Shown here: positions 1-10,962 of the stretch, one piece after another
Layout of the letters: each line of letters begins with the position of its first letter
Numbering within the stretch: the stretch's first letter is position 1
NCBI GenBank assembly: GCA_033439795.1
Contig: JAUTDP010000014.1
Span: 992,001 to 1,056,000 of the forward strand
Origin: Sordaria brevicollis
Lineage: Eukaryota > Ascomycota > Sordariomycetes > Sordariales > Sordariaceae
Direction of reading: 5' to 3'
DNA length: 64,000 bases
Notes under the pieces: model-generated
What the model saw: the letters and a program-made list of their open reading frames with translations, nothing else
The model's database searches: none
Told to the model about the DNA's origin: nothing
Program-made: the position numbers and the translations under genes

Positions 1-953
1 CCCTCCTCAAAGGAGTATAACGCCTTCCGATAATCCACCCCCTTCATCCCCGGAGGGACCAGCGCTGTCGTATTATCTCCCCCCTCAGGAACGGTAGAAG
101 ACATAACTGTCATCATAACCGCCAAATCCTCCACCGTCCGCGCCATCCCTCCCACAACATCCTGCGTCCACCCCACCGGAATCACTCCCTCGCGGGAAAT
201 CAACCCGCGCGTAGGCCTGAAACTCCACAAACTGTTTGCCGAAGCCGGTGACCGAAGAGAGTTGACGGTATCCGTCCCCGTTCCAAGAACCGCAAAGTTA
301 GCTGCTATCGCTGCCCCCGTGCCTCCAGAACTTCCACCTGGTGTTCGGGTAGAGTCGTAGGGGTTGACAGCCTGACCGCCTAGCGAAGAAACGGAGATTC
401 CTTCAAGCGCAAACTCGTGCAGGTTCGTTTTGCCCAGGATTATGGCGCCTGCTTGCTTGAAGGCTGTCACCGTCGGTGCGTCCTTGACGGGTGTGTTATG
501 GGCAAGGGATAAAGAGCCGCCGGTTGTTGGCATTTCTGAAGTGTCGAAGTTGTCCTTCAACAATACTGGAATGCACAAAAGGGGCTTGTGGCTGATAGAA
601 GAAGCATTGTTGAGGGAAAGTTGCTCGTCGATGGCAGAGGCCAGGTCGAGAGCGTTGGGGTTGAGGGAGAGGACAGCGTGGAGAGATGGGTTGAAGGCTT
701 CGATCCTAGCCAAGTAGGAAGACACCAAGGAGTGGCAGGTTGTGAGGCCGGAGAAGAGGGCATTGTGGATGGAGGAGATGGTGGCTTCGCGGATGTCGAA
801 GGTAGGTTGGGGGCCTAGGGAGGTTTGGAGAATGTTGGTTGTCGCTAGATCTTGAGGGTTGAGGGCGGATGTTGTTGACGTCGAAAGAAGGGACAGGAGG
901 GCGGCTTGTCCTAGCACGGACCGAGGGCCGCCGTCGCGGAGGAAGAGTAGCAT
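1..953 (-). CDS. Amidase-signature family hydrolase, 3' end cut by window edge
   Basis: Amidase family enzymes hydrolyse carboxamide bonds with a Ser-Ser-Lys triad. Read on the minus strand from the ATG at 953, one intron-free frame runs off the window start, giving about 317 residues. The segment IPVLLKDNFDT carries the conserved lysine of the triad. It is followed by LGKTNLHEFALEG and then by the Gly/Ser-rich signature TPGGSSGGTGAAIA, near residues 195-210, which holds the catalytic serines. An in-frame TAG lies shortly upstream of the ATG with no other ATG between, which fixes the start. The first 30 residues include a hydrophobic stretch (QAALLSLLSTSTTSA) that could be a signal peptide, so the protein may be secreted. 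Substrate cannot be told from sequence. Fungal genomes have many paralogues, so no symbol is given. Confidence 0.9.
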   Translation of the reverse strand, partial: MLLFLRDGGPRSVLGQAALLSLLSTSTTSALNPQDLATTNILQTSLGPQPTFDIREATISSIHNALFSGLTTCHSLVSSYLARIEAFNPSLHAVLSLNPNALDLASAIDEQLSLNNASSISHKPLLCIPVLLKDNFDTSEMPTTGGSLSLAHNTPVKDAPTVTAFKQAGAIILGKTNLHEFALEGISVSSLGGQAVNPYDSTRTPGGSSGGTGAAIAANFAVLGTGTDTVNSLRSPASANSLWSFRPTRGLISREGVIPVGWTQDVVGGMARTVEDLAVMMTVMSSTVPEGGDNTTALVPPGMKGVDYRKALYSFEE

Positions 954-2142
954 GGTGATGGTAGTTGGGATGAAGATCTACCCGATAATGCATGGCCGTT
1001 CGGGATGTCTGGTTGAGATGGGATGGTTCGTCTTTTTAAGTGACCGCCCAGCAGTTGGGGGCCATCATCCTGGTAAGCCCAGTGATAGCATTCCAATGTT
1101 TCTCGTGATAAGCTGAGGGGTATCACAGCCCTTAGTAAAGTTGATGGATTTGTTGACCAAGTCTGGAAGTATTGATTGACGGAAGAGATAAATGGTCGGT
1201 TCCCGATTGGAGTGTCCTTTGTTAAGGGTATGTTCCACAACCTACTGGCGCAGGAGCAGTTATAGGATTGAACAGTTATAGTGGAGGCCTTAAGGGAGGC
1301 TTTCCTTTTTTCGATACTAGTTTTTAGTCGACAGCTGGCTGACGGAGGCTTGGTGGAGCACTTTGAAGTCCACCTCGAAGGGAAAAAGTACCTTGCCAAG
1401 ACGCTAATTTTCAACCAACCAAAACCTCGCATTGAAGGCTCAGTCCCACCCATACTGGTGAGATTTTGTCATACTGGTCAAAATTCTATACTGGTCGACA
1501 ACGACCAGTTCGACCAGCAGTTCGAGTGACTTCAAGGTACGCCCCACCCATCCCCCTGCCTAGCTACCCTCTCGAAAGTATCTCTTTCAAATAACTGCTC
1601 CTGCGCCAGTTGGTTGTGGAACATACCCTAACCTTGTTATCCCCGATTCCCGGATGCCGGGTGAGCCCCGCTCGCGGACCCGCAGTCAACGACATAGCTG
1701 CTTGGCTCCGGTCCGGCATTCGGCTGCCGTACAGCCGGAAAAATGAATACACGGTCCTAATCAGTACCAAGATTTGAAGTTAACGATGGATCCATGTATG
1801 AATTGTCAAAAGATATCGAGAATTCGTTTTCGAGATATCGGCAGTATCAGAGACCACCGGCGGAACCTCGGTGTTCTCCCTCCGCAGCACAGCATGTTCC
1901 AGATACAGTCAGCAAGCACGGCCGTTACTCATACCAGACATATGCTTCCATACCGGGAACAAGTATCCGGTCGTCTCTATCCAATGCCTTTCTATTTCCA
2001 CCTAGATACGTTGCTAAACAGTAACACAGCCCGCTCGTTTCGTGCATGCATAGTCTATCATGTATCATCACTCGAACAACAGTAATATGGTCCTGACTCT
2101 TTGTCCTTTTAAAACTCAACTGGTAACCGCACGTTCACCAAA
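954..2142. other. Intergenic stretch between amidase start and transporter stop
   Basis: I see no convincing gene here. It should hold the amidase promoter (right of 953) and the 3' UTR of the transporter (left end at 2143). The one clear structure is a 405-bp inverted-repeat element at 1225-1629, listed separately. The short reading frames in both orientations have no recognisable domains. Confidence 0.6.
1225..1629. mobile_element. MITE-like element with 39-bp terminal inverted repeats
   Basis: The sequence at 1225-1263 (starts AGGGTATGTTCCACAACC, ends CAGTTAT) is the reverse complement of 1591-1629 with one mismatch (T versus A after ACAACC). The 405-bp interval has no coding potential, which is the shape of a non-autonomous DNA transposon (MITE). 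The interior contains a smaller near-palindrome built on ACTGGTCGACAACGACCAGT. No clear target-site duplication is visible. TA precedes the left end, but AA follows the right end. Inference: a MITE. An unrelated cruciform-forming inverted repeat is the alternative. Confidence 0.65.
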
Positions 2143-3986
2143 TCACCGCTTGCTTGCAGCCACACCCGACGAGGCCAACCGCCACGCCTTAAGTGGCAGA
2201 TCCTGCAAGTGAATGACCTTGGGACGGATGAACATGGTAAAAGTCACCACGCCAATCGCCACACAAAGAAGGTTGACAATGTAGTATCCGTCCTGAATCA
2301 TGTTGCAACTGCCGCCATTGGCCAGACACCTGTCCTTGTCCTCCTGAATAGCGCAGCTGAAGGGCTGGCTGAAGGTGGCCGTCTTGGAAGTGGGAACGCA
2401 AGTGGCGGTGGTGAAGTAGTCAACTAGACGAAGGACGAAGAAGCGCGGGAAGGTACCGCCCAAGTTGCAGACGCTGGGATAACCCAAGTTAGTAAAAATG
2501 ATGATAGGATGAATAGGTGGGGATAAACTCACGTAGCAAGAAGTGTCATATAGGTACCGCCAATGACCGGGTCCGAGATGCGTGCGTGGAAGGCAGAGAC
2601 GGCGACGAACATGACGGTGTTGGTAAACGTGGAAAAGATGTGCTCGGCAATGACAACAAGCATGTACCAAGAAGTGACACCTTCAGCAGGGAAAATGACA
2701 ACAGTAAACTGTGCCAGAATGGCAGCCACCAGACGGCCCATGAAGCCCCAGCACCAGAGACGCATGGGCGTAAACTCCTGTGACCACTTTCCTGCATAGT
2801 ATCCCAAGCCAATCTCGAATGGAAAGTCGATCAGAACCGTCAAGGCCATGTTCTCGGTACCAAATCCCTTGTCGAGAAGCTTCAGGTTGGTAACAGCATC
2901 GTTGGCCTGGAAGCCAATCTTGGCGATAAGGTGAATGATGATAATGGTCTGGACGTTCTTCAGGTTGAGCACACCCCACATGATCTTGTAGACGTCCCAG
3001 ACGCCGTCCTCGTTCTTAGTACGCTCCTCGCGCTTCATCAGACCCAGACCAATAGTCACGGCAATGTAAGCCCAGCCCCAGAAGGTCAGATATCCGCCCA
3101 GCGACATCAAACCATGGTCAAGCGGCTCGGTGCGGAACCACCGGTTGGCAAACTCCTTGGAGTGGAAGGCCAAGAAAACGGTATACGATAGGAACTGGCC
3201 AGCAGTCAAGCCGACCGTCTGCGCGGTAGAAGCATACGAGACGTTGCCGGGCGTCAAGAGAGTCAGGGCCCAGCCGTCAACAGCAATATCCTGGGTAGCG
3301 CACATGAGCACGAGGAAGAACCACCACCAGGTAAAGCTCCAGACCGTAGGGCCGCCTTCCTTGCCCATGGACTCCATCAATCCTCCAACCCTAGAGCCAA
3401 GATAGAGCATGCCAATTCCAGACAGCAATTGGATAGGCAAAATCCAACTCTTTCTCCTTCCAACCTTGGGGCTCCAGATGGCATCGACAATGGGACTCCA
3501 TAGCAGCTTGAGAGAGTACGGGTAGGACGCAAGACTGAAGACACCAATCTCGGCATACGACAGCTTCTTTTTGAGGAGGAAGGGCACCGATCCCGTGGCC
3601 AGTCCTAGCGGGACACCCTGCAAGAAGTATAGAAGGACGAGCAGACCAAAGTTGCGCTGGTCCTGCTTGGGCAGCTCAAAAAAGCCATGGTTGTTGATGG
3701 CGTCGGTCTTGTCCGGGACGGGGTCGTCGAGAGAGAAGGTCTCGCGGCCAATGATGTTGGCGGTTATGGCTTCGGACGAGGTGTCGTAGCTCTTGTTGCG
3801 GCGCATAAGCTCGACGTTGTTGTTCATCTTGTGGAGGCCCGAGGCGACGGTGTCAGGTTCCGAGTCGGAGTCTTTTATCTGGGTCTTGTTGCCCTTCTTC
3901 CCGGCCCCTTTCTTGGAGGCTTTGCGGGACAGCCCGTTCTGTGTCGGCGACTTGGTGCCACGAGTTTTAGTACCCATAGGTACCAC
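2143..3986 (-). CDS. Acetyl-CoA transporter, SLC33A1/AT-1 family (MFS)
   Basis: Members carry acetyl-CoA across the ER/Golgi membrane in exchange for CoA, feeding lumenal acetylation. Two exons are read: 3986-2533 and 2473-2143. The 59-bp intron (2474-2532) has donor GTGAGT, branch TACTAAC and acceptor CAG. The product is 594 aa, close to family size. A basic, Ser-rich cytosolic N-terminus (about 120 aa) precedes the transporter core, which begins at QDQRNFGLLVLLYFLQGVP. Family-typical stretches follow: LKLLWSPIVDAIW, a cysteine-containing ATQDIAVDGWALTLL, and GGTYMTLLATVCNLGG, which spans the splice site. About 11-12 membrane segments are expected. The C-terminal cysteine-rich loop before the last helix is also family-like. 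It shares a long divergent intergenic region with the CENP-O gene. Confidence 0.93.
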
Positions 3987-5247
3987 TGTGTGTGTGTGTC
4001 GTGGTGGTGGTGTGTGGTTTCGTGTATGTGTTGGAGGAGATTCCCGTTTCGTGGGTTACTCGAAGGTGTCAAAGCCTTGTGTAATGATGGACGGCGCGTG
4101 TAGTGAGTGGTCGGGGTAGGTAGTCGTCGACGAGGGGGGGTCAGTGATGATCAACAGATCTGAAGTCACAAGCGAGGGATAGAATTTCCAGAAATAGCGG
4201 TTGTGAGAGACAGAAGAAGATATTAACGAAAGACGAGAAGTCGGTTGTATGTAGTAGCGGAGTCGAGTAGTCCGGACGAGAGTGGTCGAGATGGAAGGAT
4301 TGGTGTTGACAAGGGACCGAAGAGACAAGGGTGTTGTTGGTTGTCCTGTCGCTGGCCTCTTTGTCAGATTCCGTGAAGCTTGGTCTGGCTTTCGTCCTAT
4401 CAGACCAAGTGCCCTAACCAACAGCGCTAACTCAGTGAGGTGCAGGTGCCTGGCTTTTTGGTGTCGTTGTCGCTGTGGAATGGAACGTCGAGACGCTGGA
4501 AGACGAGAAATCGTGGGGGAGGAATTGGTGCTACCGTGGCCTCTCGGTTGGTGCCCTGGTGGCAAATGATCTCTAACACGACCGACGCTAGAGGAATGTT
4601 TGAGATTGATGTGCCGCTTGAGAGCAAACGACGGGAACTCTTCGAGGTTTGTTGAAGGACAGTGAGGCTCAACCTCGATTCAAGGAATGAGGAAAGAAGA
4701 TAGTGTATGTTTGTTAGTTAACGAGTGACTTGCGGGTATCGAATGCTGAAAGTCAATGCCTTCCACGCGCCTTCCGTCTGTTCCTGACTTCTTGTCAAGC
4801 TGTCTCCGAGCTTCGACTTCAGTGGAAACTGGGGAAGTGAATGCCCGATAAGCTCTTATCGTGCCAGGAGACAGCTTGCTGACCTGCTGCAGGAACTGCG
4901 CTAGTGCGTCATTGGCATGGGCCCAGGGGCAGATCGCTTGACAGCTGCCACCCCACAATGCTCGGCACCTGTCAGCTTCAAGGTACGTTCCCCTGGCGAT
5001 TGATTCGCTTCAACTCCACCAAAGTAAACAATCACCATCACCACGACAAACTGATACGTCTCAAGTCCATTTCCACGATATGATACCCGGACTTCACTAT
5101 TACTGATTCCACTTCGTCTTGTCTTCTTCGAATTCTCCACACGCACAATCCTTTGCGCAGCGCATACAACTAAAAACGCGTCCATAATAACACCTTTTCA
5201 CTACCAAATAGTGGGTCCCATTACAACTCACCAAGAAACTCACCACA
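3987..5247. promoter_or_regulatory. Divergent intergenic region (promoters of transporter and CENP-O-like gene)
   Basis: About 1.26 kb lies between two outward-facing start codons, so it must contain both promoters and 5' UTRs. A GT-rich microsatellite lies at about 3986-4018, immediately upstream of the transporter ATG. Short frames in this region (for example 4056-4565 minus, 4440-4655 plus) lack any recognisable domain and I do not call them genes. No specific factor site can be defended. Confidence 0.5.
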
Positions 5248-6320
5248 ATGTCCTCACCAACGCCCTCACCACTCGACGATGAAATCGAATCTCTCAAAGC
5301 CAGAAGTATGTCTTTTAACACCCACCATACATCTCTCTCATGTTATGACACTTCAACTAACTTAAACCACCAGTAACAACCCTAAAATCCCACCTCCAAA
5401 CTCAAACCTCCACCATCCTCTCCTCCCCCTCCACCACCTCCCTCATCTCCAACCCATCTGTCTCTTCCACCCAGCTCAAACAAAAGGGCCTAACCCCGAC
5501 AATCCTCAAATCCCTCCGCCACTACGCCTCCCTTCAAAAAGCTCACAACCAACAATCTTTGTACCGGACCTGCGCCACCATCACCACTTTTCGCGTTCAA
5601 GACCCGGATCCGAACGCAGTTGATGGCGGTGCGGTTTTGGGGCTGAGGGTAGAGGTGTTGACGAGGGGAAAGTTTGTGAGGCCTTATTATGTTTTGATGA
5701 ATAGACCGTATGGGGAGGGTCGGAAGGACGACAACGGAAATGGGAATGGGAAGGGGAAGGAAAACGGGAAGGGGAGCGGCAGGGAGAAGGAGAGGAAGAG
5801 AAAAGGACGGTATGCGAATTGGTTGAGAGTTCATCGGCACACGGTACCTCCGTGCATTCCGCTGTCGGGGTTGGCGGCAAGGTATTTACCGTCTCCTCCA
5901 TCAACGCGAGAAGATGAAGGGAGGCAACAAGACCTGGTGAAATTCGCCAAACGCTTGCGACGAGAGTTGGTCCGGTACCATCACCGTCTTGCAACAATTA
6001 GCGATCTAAGGAGGGCGATCATTGCCGAGTCAAAACAGCAAGACCAAGAAGAGGAAGGAGAGGGCAGAAACAAGGTCCAAGACGTCATCCCCGCCGACGC
6101 CGAGGCGAAGCAAATCACTATCGAGTGGGAAGATGGGCAAACGGGGAGGTTGGTGATGGGTGATGACGGGGAGATTGTAAACGTCGTCGCGTTGAATGGT
6201 GGACAGCAAAGTGGGAGGGATAGAGAGGTAGTGAGGGAGTTGGTTGGGCAGTCGAGGAGGGTGGAGGATGTAGTTAGACGGTTGGGGTCGTCGGGGTCGT
6301 CGGGGTCGAAGGCTGCTTGA
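5248..6320 (+). CDS. mcm21: Kinetochore protein, CENP-O/Mcm21 family
   Basis: CENP-O (Mcm21 in budding yeast, Mal2 in fission yeast) pairs with CENP-P in the constitutive centromere network (COMA) that links CENP-A chromatin to the outer kinetochore. Exon 1 is 5248-5305 and exon 2 is 5374-6320; the 68-bp intron has donor GTATGT, branch CTAAC and acceptor CAG. The product is 334 aa. An N-terminal short coiled-coil-like segment (DDEIESLKARITTLKSHLQ) is followed by the RWD-type CENP-O domain. Its hallmark strands are visible in LGLRVEVLTRGKFVRPYYV and HRHTVPPCIPL. A Lys/Gly/Asn-rich low-complexity loop interrupts the domain at about residues 150-180. The C-terminal tail is acidic. Assignment rests on these motifs; overall conservation in this family is low. 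Confidence 0.82.
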
Positions 6321-7568
6321 GGCTCGCCCCGGATTTGAGGGGATGTCGATTGGTAGGAGAACAAGGAGCGGGTAGGATGGAAGGAAAGAAGGAAAACAGG
6401 TACACATGAGGTCGGTTGTATTGATACCCAGAGAGCTACCTAAGTCTAGACAGTAACGTATGATTCATCAAACAGAAGAGAAATGTGATGGGCAGAAATT
6501 AGCATTCTACAGTAGTACCATAACTCTCTTCACTACCTACTCTATCAAAATATAGCGCCACTTCCCGAGCACATGTCCTTGAACAGTTACTCGTCTCGGC
6601 TTCAGGTATCAGCACAAGTACTCGACTCGGCCTGGATCTTCACCCGGTCCGGCCAGCATGGAAGTCTGGGGTAGAATAGCGTTACCGCATGACCTTGTAC
6701 GCCACCCCTCTTTCTCTTCAAGCCTTCAATAAACGTGCGCTGTGCATATCCGTCTGCCACAGCACCTCTCACGGGCATCTTCTAGAATCAGTTTACGAGT
6801 CTTATATGTATACTCCCTTCCCCTCATGCCACCCAGCCAGGCTACATGTAGAGTGCACAAAGTAAGTCACAGATCGGCACCTTGGATTCTCGAGTGGATG
6901 GAAAGGCTCGGGCCGGCGGTGGAAGGGAGCACGACGTACAACGGTACGACGGCACGACGTTCTAGCATGTATGTCATAGCGGTGAGTTGTGAGGTGAACG
7001 GCGGGGTGTTGGGAGGTACTAGGCTGGTAGGACAGAAGCGTGGTTTGGCGGCGGGTATCCTTTGCTTCGTGGCACAACGCTGTGTGTATTATCTGCAGTG
7101 CATGGTTTCTAGACGATCGAGGCTTTGGGAGTGATGTACATTGGGCGGTCTGGGTGGTATAGTTGGTCTGGGTTGGACTAAACAGGTGTGGTGATATTTT
7201 AACGGACGTGCATCTCGTAAAATCATGGTGCAATGTTAATTTAATCCATTGTAGTGAAAGAAGTGTATTAAGCTTTTACCTCCTTGGAGGCCGTGGGACA
7301 AAAAGAAGATGTCGATCATTAGAAGTAAGCTTCCAGAACTGAGCAGTTCCCTAGAGTAAACCCAATAGAGCCCAACGGTCTCTCATCCCAGTAGTTTTAC
7401 CGACTAGCCCCAGTTGCGAATTAGAAGAAGAAACATCGGCTCTAAACACCTTTTATCCAAAAGTCCCCATCCACCCCTTCCCTACTGACTGATATCGAAT
7501 ATTTTCTCATTACTGTAATCTCCCGGTATCCCATCCATCCCCTGGTCATGACGGCATCAAGTTTCTCC
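6321..7568. other. Intergenic region, convergent gene ends
   Basis: This lies between the stop of the CENP-O-like gene (+) and the stop of the GPI-protein gene (-), so two 3' UTRs are expected. The reading frames at 6742-7134 (+) and 6802-7233 (-) overlap each other and show no domain, signal or codon pattern that I trust. I see no repeat or RNA gene. Confidence 0.5.
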
Positions 7569-8470
7569 TTAAAGGAGGGCAGCAACAGCAGCAATAACAG
7601 CCAGCGCCCCGCCAGCGTGATGGGCGCGCTCAATCGATGCAGCACCAGCAGTCACGACAGGTCCAGGACTGGTAGTAGCTGAGGGCGTAGAGCCGCCGCC
7701 ACCACCACCACCTCCTCCACCGCCACCGCCGGAGGTAGGTTTGGTAGGAGATGGACCGGAAGTGTGAGGTGGCGGCGGAGCAGCAGAAGTGGTTGGGTTG
7801 CCGGGCGAAGGATGAGTTGAAGCCGGAGGAGCGGGAGGAGCACCGCTGCCACCCCCACTACCTCCACCCCCGGAGCTGGCAGGTGGCGCCGGGGAGGAGG
7901 GGGCGGCGGAGCAGGAGGAGATCCGGAAGACGCGGGAGGAGCTGGGGGAGCGCCTGACGAAGCGGGAGGGGCTGGAGGAGCAGGAGGAGCACCGGATGAG
8001 GCTGGGGGTGCGGGTGGCGGCGGCGGAGGAGGAGGAGGTGCCGGACCACCAGATGACGCAGGAGGAGCCGGTGGTGGTGGCGGAGGAGGAGCAGGAGGAC
8101 TACCAGATGATGCAGGCGGTGCCGGAGGAGGAGGTGGCGGCGGTGGCGGCGCAGGACTTCCGGAGCTTATAGGGCAGACGGTGGTGCTAACCGGAATGGT
8201 GACGGTAGTGACCACGGTGCTATGATCCGGGCATGAGGTAACAGCAGGTGGGCAGCTGGTGATAGTATGGACTGCCGTCGTATAGACGGTACTTGTCGTC
8301 CATTGTCCGTCACCGCCCTTATCAGGACCACCGGCAGCAGTAGTGGTAGGGGCCGGGGCCGGAGGATAACTGACAGAGCCTGCACCCCATGATTCGAAAA
8401 TGGAGGAGACGTCACCGTAGTGAGCAGACACCGAGGCGGCGCAGGCCAGAGCGAAGGTGGTGGTCTTCAT
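7569..8470 (-). CDS. GPI-anchored Pro/Gly-rich cell-wall protein, apparent frameshift
   Basis: The frame from the ATG at 8470 starts with a secretion signal (MKTTTFALACAASVSA). A Cys/Thr/Ser module follows (YTTAVHTITSCPP...TTVCP) that is common in fungal GPI wall proteins, and then many PPPPAPPASSG repeats. In this frame the protein would end at 7652 in an Arg/Leu/Val-rich tail that looks like out-of-frame translation. A different frame, shifted by one base, continues the repeats as PAPPASSGGGGSGGG, then a Gly-rich run, and ends at 7569 with ERAHHAGGALAVIAAVAALL, a textbook GPI-attachment signal. The two halves therefore belong to one gene, with a one-base indel (or an unrecognised short intron) near 7890-7920 in a C-rich tract. 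No plausible intron is seen. The cause may be assembly error, polymorphism or real inactivation. Confidence 0.75.
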
Positions 8471-10962
8471 CCTCCTTGTGTTCCGGCTACGGATGGTAGA
8501 GGTGCCCTTGAGAAACGGTCTGGATGACTGAGGAGTGAGTGCCTTGGAGAATGAACGACGGTGATACTGAGGGATGGCCCGAGAGAGTCCCAGAAACGGG
8601 TAGGAAGGGGCCCTTTTAAGTTACCGTGGTATCAGCTTCCCGTACCCGCCTCCTTCTTGTGAAATGTCAGAGAAACATGGCAGGGCAGCACAAAGAACGT
8701 TCGGCTGGATGCTCTTTACCAGCTGCGGTTGGAGTATCCAAAGCCGTGGTTGGGCACAACGGCGACAAGAGTGAAGTCACGACTGGGGAACCCGGACACG
8801 GACGACAACCTGACGGGTCACCAAGAGGCGCCGCGTTACTGCGTACACTGACAGCAGGTGAACGGGTCGGTCTGGGCGGCTAAACGGGCGACAGTAGAGA
8901 CCGAGTGTCTCGAAATCATAATAGACCCTCTACGGCGCATGAATTCGAGACATTGTCGGACTGCAAAGGTGGTGCGCCTGAAGATGCTTGGAAACCAGCT
9001 CTCGGGTTACGCATGGCTCAGGACCAGAACACAGGCGAACGGACGCAGCCTGGATATCCATGAGGCGTTCCCCTGATCCACCCGAATTCAACTGGAGATT
9101 TTTCTTGTTTCTGTAGGCAAGGTCAGTGATTATTCGGTGGAAAATCCAAACGGGGAAGAGAGTCCTGTCGTGCATGTTCAAACCAGATATACGAACGTCC
9201 AATTTGGCTTCTTTGGAAGTATGGACTCAACCGTCCATGGGACTGACGCAGCCACCAGCTGCAGTGCCTCTTCCCCCCTGCGTCTTCTTTGCATTTTCTT
9301 GGTGTTCAGCCATGTGCCGGCAGTCAGCATGTTCCCGCATGTACTGTTACAATGTAAGGTAAGCCATCTCCGTTCTGTGTGCATAGCGCTTTATGCGTGG
9401 AAGCAAAGGTGAGGCGAAATGGTCATAGAGGAAGACGGGATCGTCAATTTCTCGACTGGTAGTCAATCTGAGATGGCCTCTTCTGGTCTAGATCAGGCAC
9501 AGTTCTAGAGCCTGACTTGAGGCGGCACAAGAATAGGGCCAGCCCTTTTTCTGATGTGATGATGTACTCAAGCGGAAACATCGTATATGCGGCAGATCGT
9601 GTCCGGTAAACTTAGGCAAAAAGACGGGATGATGCAAGGGCTCGCACGCTTGTGGTTGCCCCGGTGAGTCTGCTCGGGGACTTGCGTCGATCCATTGCGG
9701 CTTGTGATGCCATGTTGATATGAGACGAAGAGTAGCCAGTATGGCCCCGTTCGCCTTGCTCATATCCACTACAGCTTCCCAATGACGGCGGTGGCAGCAT
9801 CATTGCCCGAGATCTGGGTATTACCCGTGAGTCAATCCTTCGATACTGGCCCTGGAATTCTCGAGAGTCAACTTCGCGATAATGACCCTGGACTTCTCAA
9901 GAGACTGTTCCACCGACGAGTGGAAATGAGAGGTTTCTGAGCAGATATTGAACAGAAAAAGAGTGGCAACGACAGCGTGTACACAACACCTTGCTCGACG
10001 CCGTTTAAGAAGGGAAGCCCTGGGAAAGAAAAGAGACAGATGATGGGATATGGCAGTAATATGGGTTAGATATAGATGGTGGCGGGCCACAGTTCTGTCT
10101 TGAATATCTTGGTTGGGGATACACCGTGGTTCGACCTTGAAACATGGCGCCGACCACAAAGTCCGTTTTGGGAAGAAAATGGAAGACAGAAAAGATGTGG
10201 TGGTGATGAGGTTGACTCAGGTCGTGGTGGTTGTGCCTTGGTGATTTGCATGAGAGACAGCTGCCGTGTTGGAGTTGAAGGTGCAGGTCGTTGCGGGGAA
10301 GATGTTGTTGCTGTGAGCCGTGCCACACGTGGCTGTCATCTGATGTGGCTTTATCCTTCCATAACTATATGCGCTGCCTGCCGGTCAGGATCTCCAATTG
10401 CCCCCGGCACCAAGGTACCTCTAGGCTCTAGCCATTTGGGGTCCATCAAATATTCGGAGCTCCCGCCATGTTCCAGAACAGCCCAGCTTGTCATTCGATG
10501 GACATTTCCCCAATTGAACTCCCAAATGTTTGGTTTGGGACAGTTTTCGATTCTGTGGTTTCTGTAACTCTGTTCAGAGTGTCTTTCTTCGGTCGCTTTC
10601 ATAGTCAATACAGCTTCTTTTCTTCCAGACATACCTTGCAGTATTTGCCAATTGCAGGTTGTGAAACGTCAACCTCCCGTCGTCCTCTCTCTTTCTATAG
10701 TGACTAGTGGACCCTCAGGCCCTCAGGGATCCCCAGGAGTCTTCTGGGCGTTTCAAGCAGCGTGACGTCGCTTCAACCTTCCCGTCCATCATAGACAGCT
10801 CCGATTTCCATCTCCTGACTTTCCCAACTTCGAACCTCCAAATTTCCGGTCCCGAAATCCGAACAACTGTGAGATTTCGAGGTCTCACTGCTTCACAGCT
10901 ACCTATACAACAACTGGAAAGGAACTTGCGTTGCCGTTCGTCTTGGAAGCTTCAGCGCAGGG
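8471..10962. other. Long intergenic region with divergent promoters
   Basis: About 2.5 kb lies between the outward-facing GPI-protein gene (-) and the MFS transporter (+). It should hold both promoters. Apart from a 36-bp tandem duplication at 9829-9900, I see no feature. The many short frames (8626-8883, 9126-9412, 10076-10567 and others) lack domains and overlap one another on both strands. Confidence 0.5.
9829..9900. repeat. 36-bp imperfect tandem duplication
   Basis: Two adjacent 36-base units, 9829-9864 and 9865-9900, both begin GAGTCAA and share the core ACCCTGGA or GCCCTGGA followed by TTCTC. They match at 27 of 36 positions by hand count. The length is a multiple of three. On the minus strand both units read as a 12-residue repeat (LEKSRVIIAKLT and LENSRASIEGLT) inside a small open frame at 9821-10159. 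No gene is claimed from this alone. Confidence 0.6.

Noticed and set aside
911..1453. 180-codon minus-strand frame
   Set aside because: It spans part of the MITE-like element and the amidase start region and has no recognisable sequence features.
4056..4565. 169-codon minus-strand frame upstream of the acetyl-CoA transporter
   Set aside because: Ser/Pro/Arg-rich shadow in a promoter/5' UTR region, no homology recognised.
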